From Cucumis sativus (taxonomy: Eukaryota > Streptophyta > Magnoliopsida > Cucurbitales > Cucurbitaceae), in the NCBI RefSeq assembly GCF_000004075.3, contig NC_026657.2, positions 4,030,001 to 4,094,000 on the forward strand: a DNA stretch of 64,000 bases, written 5' to 3'. The notes below the pieces were generated by a model, which had not been told where the DNA came from, did not search any database, and saw nothing but the letters and a program-made list of their open reading frames with translations. The position numbers and the translations under genes were made by a program. Each line of letters starts with the position of its first letter. Within the stretch, counting starts at the first letter, position 1. This document shows positions 35,501-48,060 of this stretch, piece by piece.

Positions 35501-38486
35501 GTCATCAATTACCAAGTTAAAAGAGGAAAGCAAAAGCATGAATGAGCCTCCGTTCATAAATTGCAAAGATAAAGTTGCTACCATTTGTCTCATGGTCATT
35601 TGACTTCTGTTTACGGGCTTTCTTCTGTGTGATAGACAAATAAAAAAGTTAGAAATTCAAACCTAATTACAAAAGGTGTGCCTTCCTAGTCCCATGCCCT
35701 ATAGTATTCAATATTTAAATTAGCAAAACAAATACTTTAACTTCTTGCTTTAGCCTCATGAGAAGCCCCATGGCTAGTCCAAATCCCAACCAGCTCAAAG
35801 TTAAAATTTGATCGACCCAACTCATTCCTTCAATGAACAGGATTGGATATGGATAATTCTAAGAGAGTTCAATTTTTTTGGTTTTAAACAAGCTAGGAAG
35901 AGACCTGAACCACACTTTTGATGGACTCAATTTTCAGTACAAAAATCTTTATTGGCTGCATAACAGAAAAGCTATGAAACTGAGCACTGCAAACCATCAA
36001 AGAGTGACAATTGGAAGAGAAGCCAGAGCCACCAACAAGGTACACCCCTTTTGGAGGATATATTATAAACAGAAACTAGTCCTACCTACAGGACAAAGAC
36101 TCCCAAACTAAACTGTTATTGCCACTCAAATTTCATTCCTCATTAGTGGTGTCAGTGGGACATAGTGATTAAGATTTACCAGAGTAGGCAAAAGATATAG
36201 GGAATGAATAAAATCACAGGGGACACTTATTTGTGAGCTTGCATGTTCTTCACCAACAAACTTGGGTCTGTTTGGAATGGCCTTTTAAGTGTTTAAAAAC
36301 AATTTTTTGCACTTCAAAATTCTTTTTCAAACATGTCATTTCATACAAGCCCTACGTTTTTAGCTTTCGTTCTACCTAGTTTGTTTCAACCTTCACCCAA
36401 TCCAAATCACACTTGCGAGGGCATTTCAATCAACTTTACTTTGTGGGTCAAGGTCGACCTGTGTCAGAAAAGTATGATTCAATTTTGCTTGTGGTTGATC
36501 ATTGGTCAAAGTATGTCCACTCCATCTTAATGCACCATCCTTCTACAATCAGTGTATTGAAAACCATGCATTACATGTGTCTCACTTCAAAGAAGAGGCT
36601 CTTGGTGCAAGAATGTCCTGCACCTCATTGTCTCATACCCTTTTTCTTTACATAATAACAAAAAAAAAAAAGAGAGAGAAGTATCCTCCAGAAATCCCTA
36701 ATTTGCCTTTTTTCCCCTTTGGACTTGATACGGAGAAAGTCCTACATATTTTTCCCCTATATTCTAATTTCTTCCAAAAGTGACACTTAAAATCCCAATC
36801 AACACCCATGCGACTTGGTATATGACTTGGAAGTAACCATACTTGAGAAATATATTTCTTTTGTGGCTAAGGACCTTGGAACTTACTGTCACTTGTGCTT
36901 GCTGCATATTTGGTTTGTTTTAGGTATAAAAGATGTATAAATACATGCCATTTATTCTTGTGATTAATCCATCTTATTCCTCAACCTAATCATTTGGCAG
37001 AAGCTTAAGTGTTTTTTTGGTTCCCCTTCTGTCACCCCAGGCTCCCTAGGCAATCTCCAAATTCCTTTAATGAATTCTGAATTTTAGTTTTAGAAATTAA
37101 GCACAAGTGTTGTAGTCTACGCTTTAAGTGGACTTTTGGGGCACATGGCTAGTAAAAAATGTAAAACCTTTCAACGAAGATCTCTAGACAATTCACCAGA
37201 CATGGAGTGCCCCACTGCATCGCTCCTTTCATAAAGGAAATGATGGAGAATTTTGGATGCAAATCTATACTCTAATATATTGCTAATTAACTACAACAAC
37301 AAAAGTTTTCTCTGAAATCAACTGTAGTTGAGTCAAGTGGTTCTCTTGTAAGAATAGTAAAGTCACGCTAAGTTGACCTAGACAATCAAGATTATTAACA
37401 AATAAAACTACTAATTAGAAAAATTAGTTCTTTTAGCAGTTCAATTAGACTACAAAAGAAGCATACTCACAGCTAATATGACATCCAGTCCCTCCATTCT
37501 AGGAGGATTCAAACTCTTCAAATCAACTGCAAAAAATAAGAGCAATTACAACAAATCAAAAGTTTACGATTTAAGGACAAAAACATAGTAAGTTGAACAG
37601 TATAGTAAAGTTCCCAACAATTTGAAATTGGGTTTTGCAAGGTTGGCTTAATAATAGGGGGTTGGGTTATAACGGCCACAAGATAGTAATGATTGAAAAA
37701 TATGCACTCAAACAAGGAAACGGACCTTCGCTATTTGAAGTCAATACATCATGAGTTACTTCCCCACCCGATTGCGCCAGAGAGACAAGCTAAGCATAAT
37801 AGAAGAAAAACATTACTTTAGAAAAGAAGTCGACATTTTCAATCGACATACTCAAGATTCTTAAACCACAACCTGCATTGCAGTAACAAACTCCTTGAAC
37901 CCAAGATATCCTTGCCGCTTGGAATCTGCAATTGCCCACACCTTTGAACAAAATGGTATACAAGAAATCATCGTCATAATAAAAGAAAAGCGAAGACACA
38001 ATCACAACTATACATTTTTACCTGCCAAGTTCACGCGATCATCAACATTAAACCAAAATTTTCAGGTAATGTTGCCCGAACAAAAGGGTACGTAAGTTGC
38101 ATAACACAAGGAAAAAAACTAACCAGAATTTTCAAAATACAGTTCAACATGAAAGCCGAAGAACAAAAATGCCAAAACCCAATAAAACGGAGAAAAACAC
38201 GAAAAGAACCCGAACCTGCTTGAGATCTTGGCGAGGCAAAGTCGACATGGAAAAGAACTTAATAGCATCATTCCCCGTAATACGCCCATCACCATCTGAA
38301 GTAAATGAATTGGGCATACCAGAATCAGCGTAATCAAACGTAATCGACATTGACTCGCAAGAAAAACATACAATCATAAAAATAAATAAAAAAACAAATA
38401 CCAGAATCAGCGTAATCAAACCATTCTTGATAGATCTTCTGATGATCTCGGGAGCAGGAACCGATAGGATAGGAACCGATTTCCAT
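32534..38486 (-). CDS. EHD-family endocytic GTPase (EH domain plus dynamin-like)
   Basis: This is a membrane-remodelling ATP/GTPase of endocytosis and recycling, 547 aa, matching plant EHD1/EHD2 length. Exons (high to low): 38486-38402, 38295-38216, 37941-37873, 37789-37726, 37526-37471, 35624-35582, 35493-35432, 35355-35242, 35077-34975, 34742-34693, 34189-34061, 33980-33729, 33619-33540, 33246-33120, 32959-32816 and 32719-32534. All are GT-AG with phases kept. The N-terminus is an EH/EF-hand domain (calcium loop DSDGDGRITGND, then GYLGFKEFVTAMQ), the plant arrangement. The G domain has P-loop GQYSTGKTT (206-214), switch region GPEPTTDRF, DTPG (294-297) and NKAD (360-363). The C-terminal helices end DDMLGYDIPDLLKNFRNPYD. 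The 1.8-kb intron 35625-37470 holds a gypsy integrase scrap. Confidence 0.95.
36400..36600 (+). mobile_element. Ty3/gypsy integrase fragment, in an EHD intron
   Basis: The plus frame gives EKYDSILLVVDHWSKYVHSI followed by LMHHPS. This matches the integrase core pattern 'K-SILVVVDRLTKYAHFI-L-HP' that surrounds an active-site Asp. The flanking sequence is not recognisable. The element lies antisense to EHD. Confidence 0.55.
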
Positions 38487-38800
38487 AAAAGGTGATCAGA
38501 AAAGAGCGGATATAGTGGTTATAAAGCTCCGGTGAAATGCTTCTTCCACCGCTTGATTCCGTATGTTCCAGTTCCAGGCGAATTCCGAGATCAGGAAAAA
38601 GAAGAAACAATCAATGGAATGAAAAACACAGAAGAACTGATTCCGGAGTTCTCTCCCTTTCAGTTCGTCCCTCTTTTGAGGAGAGAGAAGGGAGAAGGAA
38701 CTGGAAACGGAAGCGAAGAGAGCGAGAGAGAGAGAGCAAGGGGGGGAAATGGGAATTGGAGGTTTTTATTTTCTCTTTTGGTTTCTTCTATTCCCCTTTG
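38487..38800 (-). promoter_or_regulatory. Probable 5'UTR and core promoter of EHD
   Basis: Upstream of the EHD ATG the minus strand is CT-rich, with a CTCTCTCTCTCTCGCTCTC run near 38719-38738, typical of plant leaders. GC content drops sharply beyond about 38860. No certain TATA box was placed. Confidence 0.4.
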
Positions 38801-39894
38801 TTCGTTAACGTTTCATGCCGACGATGCTGTAATGAAAGTTAAAAAAACGCCGTCGTATTAAATAAATTCCGGTGGGAACCACGTGGCAGCCATTTGGTAA
38901 ATCCTCCAATTTGTCCATCAACCCTTTTTTTTTTATTATTATTAATTTCAGAACTTCTTGCATTTTATCACACCTCTAACGTACTTATAGTTAAACCTAA
39001 TTCTAAAAATCGAGAATCTTATCCAGGCAGAAATAATGCACTAACAATAGAATTCGAATAAAGATTATCTATAACTATAATATCGGCATGAGTCAGAATG
39101 TCCATGATAGTTTACTCAACAAGTCTATTATTTTGAGGATTTGTCTAATTCCGGAGTTGGAAACACAATTATACAAAGATGAAATTCACTTATTCTTTGT
39201 TTTTTGAGAAAAGTGTATAAATTACTCTCTTAATAGTTGATCCTAGATCTTGAACAATGAAACATGTCAACCTTTCACTAGCTCAAGATGTTGGTTCATA
39301 GTTGAACTATCTATAAACTCTTTGATCAGTAGATAAATTTATGATGCTTAATGAGTTGAATATAGCTACAATGTTAGTTTCACCCAGAACTTTCCTGTTG
39401 TATCAATTTACATTTTTCACACATTTAATTGTAAAAAAGAATATACAAATTAAACATTTAATTTTTTAAAATTAAGCTTACAAAGTGTTATAAGTAAATT
39501 GATTTAGTTTTTTTTTAAGATTGTTTTTAGAATAGTTAATACATAAATTCTTATAAGGGTAGAAGTCAACAAATTTTGATTTGATAAGACGATTATATTT
39601 TGAATGGATAATTTTTCAAATAAATCTCTAAATTGGTTTCCTTGTGTAGTTTAGAAATTTAATTGATAAAATTATAAATCTAACATGATGTTTATTTAAA
39701 TGAAACATAATGGAGCATTTACATTGATACACTTATGAAAGTCCAAGTTTTTAATTGATACAATTATTTGTTTAAAGTTTAAATTGGTACAATCTTCAAA
39801 GTCAAATGTTATGCTAGTTCATCATGTTGGCAACGATTTTAGTTTACGTATATTAAACTTTTAAAATAAACTTCCGTTACCACTGTTCAATGAG

Positions 39895-40085
39895 AGACTA
39901 GGAAGCACGAACACGTTAAAACGACAAAGTATTAGTGTCAGACACGTGTTAGACATCAATACGTCTCGACGTGTCCCTGACATGTGTTAGACGAGCAAAA
40001 GTATATATCGTCCTTTATTTATTATCTTTTTAATTTTGGACACATGAAAACGCACAATGACACGACACCAAACACACATTGGTGG
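39895..40085. repeat. Dispersed repeat rich in GTGTCAGACACGTG words
   Basis: The words GTGTCAGACACGTGTTAGAC, CGACGTGTCCCTGACATG and TGACACGACACC recur in both orientations, giving partial inverted repeats. Similar CACGTGT-rich repeats are common in dicots. The ends are not clear. Confidence 0.4.
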
Positions 40086-40595
40086 CACATAAGAAACCCA
40101 AAACCTTTCAAACCAAAATGCTACAGAAAGAGGGTGATCTCGCATGTTTGAGATTGGCGCACAAAGGGAGACCATCGGTTAGTGCATGACTATATCTGAC
40201 TGTTCGTAGAAGTTCATCAGTGACTTAGTCTATAACTAATAGATTTTGGAAATTTATCATAAATAACATTTTTAAGTTTTTGTATTACTAAAATTACATC
40301 CTTCATTTCATGTGAAATCAACCATTAAAATTTAGTTTTAAATTTTAGTTTGTCTAATTTATTGATAGTTTTTAGAGTTTTTTTTTTTTAATATTTCCAA
40401 ATCTCATACCAAATCTTATATATATTTTTTTAATTTTCTTCAAATTTGGTTATTGTTATTAAATACTATAACAAATTATTACTTTTAAAAATACATATAT
40501 TTATGCCCTAAATTTCATCCAGAAAAGTCGTATAGAATGTCAATGTTATTTTTTATGTGATTAACACCGACATCCACATCAACTATACATTTTTC

Positions 40596-40612
40596 AAACC
40601 CTAAACCCTAAA
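40596..40612. repeat. Short interstitial telomere-like motif
   Basis: AAACCCTAAACCCTAAA is a little over two plant telomere units. A motif this short also serves as a telo-box in plant promoters, and no promoter is evident here. Confidence 0.6.
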
Positions 40613-40739
40613 TCCAAACTATAAAATCTCTTACCTTGAAGCTTTGGCTAAATATTTTGTTGATTCCAATTACTTACCCACTTCAAAGCTTGAAAATTAA
40701 ACCAAGAAAAACCAAATATTTTTTTCAAAACTCACCACT

Positions 40740-41055
40740 GAAAAGCGGCAGTGGATAGAATCGGCGACCACCGACGGAGCTGGAGCAGCGCGGTCGTCCT
40801 GGGTGGAGGTTGGTCGAGGTTGGGTTGCTACTCCTTGGCCGCTCCTGGGTCGAACGGAAGGCAGTGGACGTGAAAGAATTTTAGTTATTGGATCTTGAGT
40901 CTTACTAACACTGAGATGGTCCAAGATGAAAGAATTTTACCTTTATTTTATTCGACATCGGGCATACATTGTCTCAATATGTCCTGGGATGAAAGATTTT
41001 TGTCTTTATTTATTTGATCCCGAGCCTTAATTTCACCGAGATGCCCCCAAGATTA
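40740..41055. repeat. GC-rich island followed by about three degenerate ~65-bp repeats
   Basis: 40740-40870 is GC-rich compared with its neighbours and codes nothing recognised. 40871-41055 carries repeated words: GAGATGGTCC, AAGATGAAAGAATTTTACC, GATGAAAGATTTTTGTC, and CGACATCGGGC / GATCCCGAGCC. It could be the leader of a lost retroelement. Confidence 0.4.
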
Positions 41056-42390
41056 ATAAATTGCAAAGAAGATATAAATCACAAGGGCATATATGAAATT
41101 TGTGAAAAAAATGACCGCACGTCAAGAACTTTTTTTAATTGAATTAATCCACCAAATCAATTTGAACTTACAATTCAATTAAAATTACCATCCAAAATAA
41201 TTCAATCTCAAACAAAGGAAGATACTTCAATTAGAAATTATCTTAAATTTTGAGTATTACAAATTATTCTAAATTTAGCTAATAGTCCAATTAATAAATT
41301 GAACATGGCCAAGTAATTTAAGTTCCTTGACCAAAAATCCAACCCAAAGTCTTTGAGATCAAGTCTAATTTGTGTTTCATAGTAAGTAATCGAGTCCGAG
41401 ATCATCTAAAGTTCTCGAGAAACTTTATCAATAGAGAATTTATTGGGAGGAGAAGAATAAAGAACAAGAGCTCTTAAAACTCTTACGACTTGAAGATTGA
41501 AACTATGAGTATCTAGAAAACATAACTCTTTCGAAGCTAAAGCTTCAAGGAGACAACAGAAGGAAAACTTCTTTTAATGATCGATAGAAAACAGAAAATG
41601 ACCATATAATAGAGATTGCACTCGTTATACTATATTGAAATCTATACGAATCCAAAATTTATTTTATGAATCATCAAAAATCACATTCAACAACTACATC
41701 CAAAAGAAAAAAAAAAAAAAAGCTTGTGCGTAAGTAGAGAAAGAGAGTTGTTGATACTAAAAACTTTCTGTTGGAATCCAATGTCCAAAGCCTAGAAATG
41801 TAAAAGAGGCAAAAATGATGAAGTTAAGTACACCATTGTGTTTTGAGCTTTTGGAACTTCTAATGACCAATTTTCAAGTCGTGTAGAGTATAAGAAAGCT
41901 TGGATTCAAAGAGAAGTGAGTGATGATCAAGATTAAAGCAGTGCTAATTGTTATTTGTTAAGCTACAAGTTCCAACTATTAGGTTAGTTGTAAAATTAAT
42001 GCAAATTTCAATGGACACCAAATAATAAAATTGTAACATCCCAAATTGGACAAAGTTAAACTAGTGATTTATTGAAAATATGTGGATTGAAATGGGATGT
42101 TTAAGAGTAATAATATAAAAATTGGACAAAATTAAAATATTTAGACCAAAATGATATCTTAATCTAAAAATAAAAATATCAAAGAAAAGATTTTGTTTTC
42201 CTAAGTTTGATGCAGTTTTTACAGCTTTAAGTTTCAAAATATGGTTGTTTTAGTTCTTAACTTTCGAGTTTTGATTTTATTTTAATATTTAAGGGATGAT
42301 TTAGTACTCTTAAACGGTTTAGGTTGGGTTGGGTTGTCGGATTGTCATCCCTAAGTATCAACCAACCTTTTCTTGTACTCCATTTTATTC

Positions 42391-42392
<2 letters not shown>

Positions 42393-42440
<48 letters not shown>
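42393..42440. repeat. (AT)n microsatellite, about 48 bp
   Basis: This is a perfect AT dinucleotide run. It is flanked by GGTTTAGGTTGGGTTGGGTT on the left and AGGTTGGGTTGAGTTGAATT with CCCAACCCAAC on the right, so it probably sits inside a small inverted-repeat element. Confidence 0.9.
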
Positions 42441-42442
<2 letters not shown>

Positions 42443-45067
42443 TTAATTGATTAGGTTGGGTTGAGTTGAATTAGATTTTTCAACCCCAACTAGAGACCCA
42501 ACCCAACTGTTGGGTAGTTCGGGTTCTTCGGTTATTCTCACACATTATATATATATTCATTTGGAAAATAGTTTTTTAATTGGGGTCTGTTAAAAAATAT
42601 AACAAAGCGGCAAAATATTTACCAATTTCGAAAACGAAAAAAATGGCCACAGACCCACAATGAGAAATTTCAAAAATGCAATTCAATCAAACCCAACCTG
42701 AATTAATATATAAATTGAACATGATCTTTTAGATTTGGCTGATTTGGAACACAATTGTTTATAGTTGGAACACACTCTTTTAGATTTGATTATCTAGATT
42801 TGATCATTTTGGTACAATCGATTAGATTTGGTTATCCTATATCCAACTATTTTTTTCACTATATTTTATATTTGGACCAACTAAATAACTATGTAAAAAA
42901 AATTAAAAAAATACATCTTTTATATTTACCCCACGATCTTGAACCAAATAAGAATTTAGAAAAATAAAAGAAAAACTGCAGAAGAAAAGAAAAAGGCGAT
43001 TGGAAAGAAAAAAAGAGAAAAAGCGATGAAAAGAAAAATATCGAACAAAAGAAAGAAAAAAAAGACAATCGAAAGAAAGAACAAATCTAAAATATTTAAA
43101 AATGGTCAGTTTTATAGAAATTTTTATCTTATTACATAGACCAAAATTTTACCCATTTATATTTATGAAAATTAACCTTTTTAATTAGTAATGATTTAAT
43201 AAGATTAATATCAATATTTATTTTAGTAAATAAATAACTATCAGTAAAACATTTCTCCAATATATTTTTACAATAAAAATTATTTAAAATGTAAATACTG
43301 TTTTACATAAATTATTAATTAGTTACTAATAATATAAGATAAAATAGAAAAGAAAAATCGGAAAAAATCATTAAAAATTTCATTACACCTATAAATATTT
43401 TATCAATTTTATTTTTTACTTTTATTTTTATAGTTTTCCAATCTTTTAAAATAAAGAGAAAGTTAGGTAAATACAAGAAATTTTAATTATCTATTTTGGA
43501 TTTGGATTAAAATTTTACTAACAAGTTTATCGCTCCCTCCCATTTTTAAAAATTTTCTTAAAATATATATAACGAGTAAACTAAGATCCACTCCAGAGAA
43601 AGAAAATCAATTTTCAATAATAATAATGGTTTACCTTATTTTTTTCTAATAATAATGAATCTTTGAAATTAATTTTAATTATATTTTCATTAGGAACATA
43701 AACATTATTGATTACTTATAATTGTTTGTTTGTTTATATTATTTCATTCATTATTACTTAACCTATTATATTTATAAAAATTTTGTTAGTAAATCTCAAA
43801 CCAAATTACGGTTAAGTTTCAAAATATTATAATTTTTTACTCGAACTAAATTTACTGTTTAAGTTTCAAAATATTATCATTTTTCATTCTTGAATTCTAG
43901 TTTTGTTTTAATTTAGTTTTTATATTTCAAAATTTATTAATTTAACTTAAATTTTGTACCACATATTTGCTTGTAGTGTTTAATGTTTATTAAATAATTT
44001 AATGTTCATGCTATATGGTGAATTTGTAATTTTAGAATAGAAGACGTAGGAAATAAAGAAAAATGAGTCTGTTGTCTAACTGAAATTTGGATAATAAATT
44101 AAGATTATAATTAGATAAATCTATTTATGTTCCGTGGTACCTTTTTGTTTAAAAAATTTGGCATTAAAATTCACAGGCAACAAGTATTTGGTATAATTTT
44201 TAAATTGAACTTTATGCTGAATGAATAGAGAAGAACGTTAAAGAAATTATAAATATTTGATACAAAACTCAAATGGTGACATTTTAGAAATGAAATTAGT
44301 CGAACATCTTGGAATATTTGTTTAGCATTAAAACATGGAGAGGATTTTTGAATGATAAAATGAAGAAAAGAAAATAGAAAGAAAAAAAGGGTGAGTGGAT
44401 GGTAATATAGTGAGAGTGGGGGAATGGAAGAGCCGCACCAACACCACACGGTTCCCAAACGCAAATTTCCAAGTGGCCCCCCTTTTCAAATTGGGCCGTT
44501 CCTAATTCTTATTCCCAATTACCAACAACCTACCCCCATTTCCAAACACTCACCTCCTTAATTCGGTTGCCTAACACTAAATTAAATTACCTATCTCTTT
44601 GGTTTTGGTGCCATTAATTTATTTTTCCATGTGAAATACATAACAAATAATAAATAAATAAAAATTTGTTTTGAATCAGATTCCATCCAACACCCCCACC
44701 AAATATGAACACCCCATAACACATGATTTTTTATTTTTTATTTTTAATCAAAATATTTTGTAATATCTAAATAGTATGAAATGATATTACTAATTGATTA
44801 CAAATTTAAACATAGAAGTAAGAAAAAAAGAAAAGAAAAGGAAGAATAATATATAGTTGTGAGGATAAATGATTGCTTTTGATTTTTGATAATCTTGTCG
44901 GGTAATTTCTCTTTTCTCTATGCCTGCCGTGCCAGCACATAAAAAAATATAATAACAAAATTAAAATTAAAAAAGAAGGTGGAGATTAATATTAATAATA
45001 ACAACAACAACAATAAAATATTGAATTATTGCATCATCATCATCATCAGCATCATCGCCGCCGGTGG

Positions 45068-45712
45068 TCAAAGGCACAACGCGGTACATCGAAGATCATC
45101 GCTGCTAAAATCAAAAAGATCGGAAGGTGGAATGTTGAGATCGAAAGGCAGAGGGGTTTTTTTCCGAGGAACGACAGGGGAGGAAGCGATGTCGTCGCCG
45201 TCGTCGATAACGGAGGAAGAAGAATCGCAATCGCTATGGCAATCCTCGGGGAGAAGTGGGGGAGTACGAGGGTAACGACGAGAGGGAGAAGTGCTAGTAA
45301 GGGCAGGAAGGGAGGAGGAGGGAGGGCGAGGACCGCTGAAGGATTCAACGGTGGAACTCAAACTACTGGAAGTAGGTCTAATCTGATATCGGGGATCGGG
45401 GAAGGGATCTGGAGCGTTGACGGGATGAGGAGGATAATCGAAAAACGAGGTGGGATTGGGAAGGGGAAAATTGGTTTTAGCTTTAGAGCCACGGAGGGTT
45501 ATGGCAGCGTGGTCGTAAGCACGGGCGGCGTCTTCTGCGGAATCGAAGGTGCCTAACCAGACTCTCGTCTTCTTCCATGGATCTCTGATCTCTGCCGCGA
45601 ATCTTCCCCATGGCCTTTTTCTAACACCTCTATATCTCCGGTCGGATCCGGTGGTTGGTGTTGGTGGTTCACGCGGCGGGGGTACAACGGCCGGCCCTCT
45701 CCCTCTCCTCAT
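45068..45712 (-). CDS. AP2/ERF repressor with EAR motif (ERF3/ERF4-like)
   Basis: This is a 214-aa intronless transcription factor. The AP2/ERF DNA-binding domain is at about 26-83 ([19 protein letters not shown], then [21 protein letters not shown] and [11 protein letters not shown]). Ala and Asp at the subfamily-defining positions point to GCC-box-binding ERFs rather than DREBs. The C-terminal FDLNIPPSD (190-198) is an EAR repression motif of the DLN type that recruits TOPLESS co-repressors, as in ERF3/4/8-like group VIII proteins. KRPW and VPRKK-type basic clusters may serve nuclear entry. The middle is Pro/Ser-rich. It probably represses ethylene- or stress-responsive genes; the target genes cannot be told from this sequence. 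Confidence 0.94.
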   Translation of the reverse strand: MRRGRGPAVVPPPREPPTPTTGSDRRYRGVRKRPWGRFAAEIRDPWKKTRVWLGTFDSAEDAARAYDHAAITLRGSKAKTNFPLPNPTSFFDYPPHPVNAPDPFPDPRYQIRPTSSSLSSTVESFSGPRPPSSSLPALTSTSPSRRYPRTPPLLPEDCHSDCDSSSSVIDDGDDIASSPVVPRKKTPLPFDLNIPPSDLFDFSSDDLRCTALCL

Positions 45713-45840
45713 AACGGATTAAATAAAAAGGAAAAAGAAAAAGAAAAAGAAAAAGAAAAAGAAAAGAAAAGAAAAATGATGGAAAAGAGGGAAGTTGGAG
45801 AGAGATTGTGGAGAGTTGCAGAAATGGGAGATTGAGAATC

Positions 45841-45882
<42 letters not shown>

Positions 45883-45960
45883 AGAGAGAGAGAGGGTGAG
45901 GGTGAGGGTGAGGTCCGTGAAGAGGAAAAACTGGAAGCCACCATCTCCACCTTCTCAGCT
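45713..45960 (-). promoter_or_regulatory. ERF 5'UTR/promoter with three stacked simple repeats
   Basis: Just upstream of the ERF start come (AAAAAG)n at about 45731-45775, (GA)n at about 45847-45879, and GGGTGA repeats at 45893-45913 (plus strand). On the transcribed strand these are (CTTTTT)n, (TC)n and CCCTCA repeats. TC-rich leaders are usual in plants; three kinds in a row are not. Confidence 0.6.
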
Positions 45961-47779
45961 TCTTCACCAAAATTAAATTAAAGTATTTATTTTATTAATT
46001 TTTTGTATTTTTCTCTGGCTGTAGTATTATTATTCTTTTATTCCTATTTATTTATTTAATTACTTTTCTTTTTTTTCTTTTAAATTTCTCGATTTCTCGA
46101 CCATGGCCTGCCCCCACAAACCGACTGGCCCCTCCATTGCTTTTATTTTCTTTTCTTCTTAGACCAGTATTTTTATTTATTTATTATTTTTAAAAAAGAT
46201 TTTATAATTTTATAATTAATTAAATTCTTGGTGTTCAAACTTCAAAAATTATCTTCTACTAAAATTACGAATCTATCCCTTGTATTTGAAACTGAGATGA
46301 CCAATATGCCCTTCCCACTCCCACATGCTAACCACTTTCATACTTCTCCTCTCCCCTCACAACCGAGGACTCTCACTATTTCTTTGCCTCTCCCCTTCTT
46401 CAAAATTAATTATCTTGAAAAAAAAAACATATTTTACTCCATCTTCACACGAGATTCTCAAAAAATCTCTAATATTTACTCCTACGATGTTTTCTCTTTA
46501 ATATAAATTAAAACTTAAATCTTATTGATGTTCGATATTCGTGATGTTGTAGTTACAAGTCAGTTTAAGTTTTGATCTTTTGAGACTCAATAAAAGTTTA
46601 ATTTTTCAAGTCTTCAATATTTTCAAAAAATACAAGAATTCAAATATTTTAAGATGAAAAAAAAATATAAATTTCAAAAACTAAAAGCTGCCATGTTAAT
46701 TTTTAACCATGTTTGTTAACGTATGTATTCCTCCCACCTACTTGAATTGAGGATGAACTTTAAAGCATCATGCATGACATATGACATGTGAGTATGGTAG
46801 TCCAAGCATACATTGCAACTATTCCATATTCTGATGAGCAGTTACCATGGGCTCATGCTTCTTGGCCAAGACTTTAGTCAAGCCTGTCAAAATATGGACA
46901 TGGGTCTTAGTCCATATGCCATATGCATCACGAACGCTTTGGATGCATCGGGTTCAAGAACTGTAGGACACTTCAACAAATTAAATTTCAGGCCGTTCAT
47001 CGTATTTCTCCAAGTTGCATAGTTCTCTCCCGTTAATTCTTCGTGCCAAGGAAGTAATGTGCTAGTTGCTCTTTAAGATTGCTAATACAAAACAAATTAT
47101 TTATATAAAGCACCTTTGCAAAATTCATTTAATCCAGACCATTTTTAGCAAAACTTAACAAACTATATCATAATTTAATTTTGCAATGAAACTTTGAGTA
47201 ATTTGGAGTAAATGCCACGATGGATGCATATTTATATAAGGCAACGCTGCAACATTGTATGGCTCTTGCAATTTTGGTCATTGTGTCTCACAGCGTCACC
47301 TATGGTGCTGCGACACTTTAAGACAGCTTATTAAGCTTCTTTTGATTGCCATTTGCGTTCTGTTGATGCCACTTGATTTCCATTTTGTCCAATTAAGTTT
47401 CAAAAATTCTTTTTAATCCTCTTAAAATAAATTAAAAGATTAACATATATCTAATCGCATTAGAAATTATTTTGACATAGGTCTAGCGAATCAATTTTGA
47501 ACCATTTAAAATTAATTGGAACCTACGTTTGCATGCAACTCTTGACTGTAGATCTTAATTTAATTCATCAAACTTGTAACTCTTATAAAATAATGAATTT
47601 ATTAAAACCTTTGAATTTTTGTTATAACGTTGATCAAATATAACAATATATTTATCAATCAGGTAATGTCATGCTTGATGCAAAGTTCATCTTTCACTTA
47701 TAATTTTTAACGCTTATAATCATCATCCATGAAAATAAACATGTATTTCATCATTTATTCCATCATACAATATAATATT

Positions 47780-48060
47780 TATGTTTGGAACGAGACCAAA
47801 ATCTCACATCTGTTAGATAAGAGGATGATCAACTACCTCTATTGGTATAAGATCGTTCAATATCAATATATATCATACCATTTGTGGATGTATTTTGGAG
47901 GATTATCCATTGTTCTAATAAATATATCACAATGAGACTTTATTAGGTATGATTATTGGAGAATGAGACTAAAGTTCCACGTGGGTTATATAAGTGGATG
48001 AAGTTGTCCTAACAATTTATACTATAGTATGATGGATGAACATGTTTATCTTTTTAAATT
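47780..48060. repeat. Possible LTR-derived remnant (two related halves)
   Basis: Two diverged copies of one motif lie about 170 bp apart: GAGACCAAAATCTCACATCTG with TTAGATAAGAGGATGA, and GAGACTAAAGTTCCACGTGGG with TTATATAAGTGGATGA. The 'TCCCACAT-GGTTA-ATAAG' pattern is common in plant LTR repeats. Confidence 0.35.

Larger units (their letters stand above)
38801..45067. other. Long gene-free AT-rich region
   Basis: Over six kilobases have no convincing gene. Contents noticed: an ACACGTGT-rich repeat (39895-40085), a telomere-like motif (40596-40612), a GC-rich island and degenerate repeats (40740-41055), and a long (AT)n run flanked by GGTTGGGTT words. The right end holds the ERF 3'UTR, with ATC/ATG triplets near 45030-45057. 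Confidence 0.55.

Noticed and set aside
45029-45556. Open frames of 98 and 175 aa on the plus strand across the ERF gene
   Set aside because: They are antisense shadows of the GC-rich, Ser/Pro-rich ERF coding sequence, with no domain of their own.
46813-47022. 69-aa frame (FSQACQNMDMGLSPY…) as a possible gene remnant
   Set aside because: No family could be recognised and no neighbouring exon extends it.
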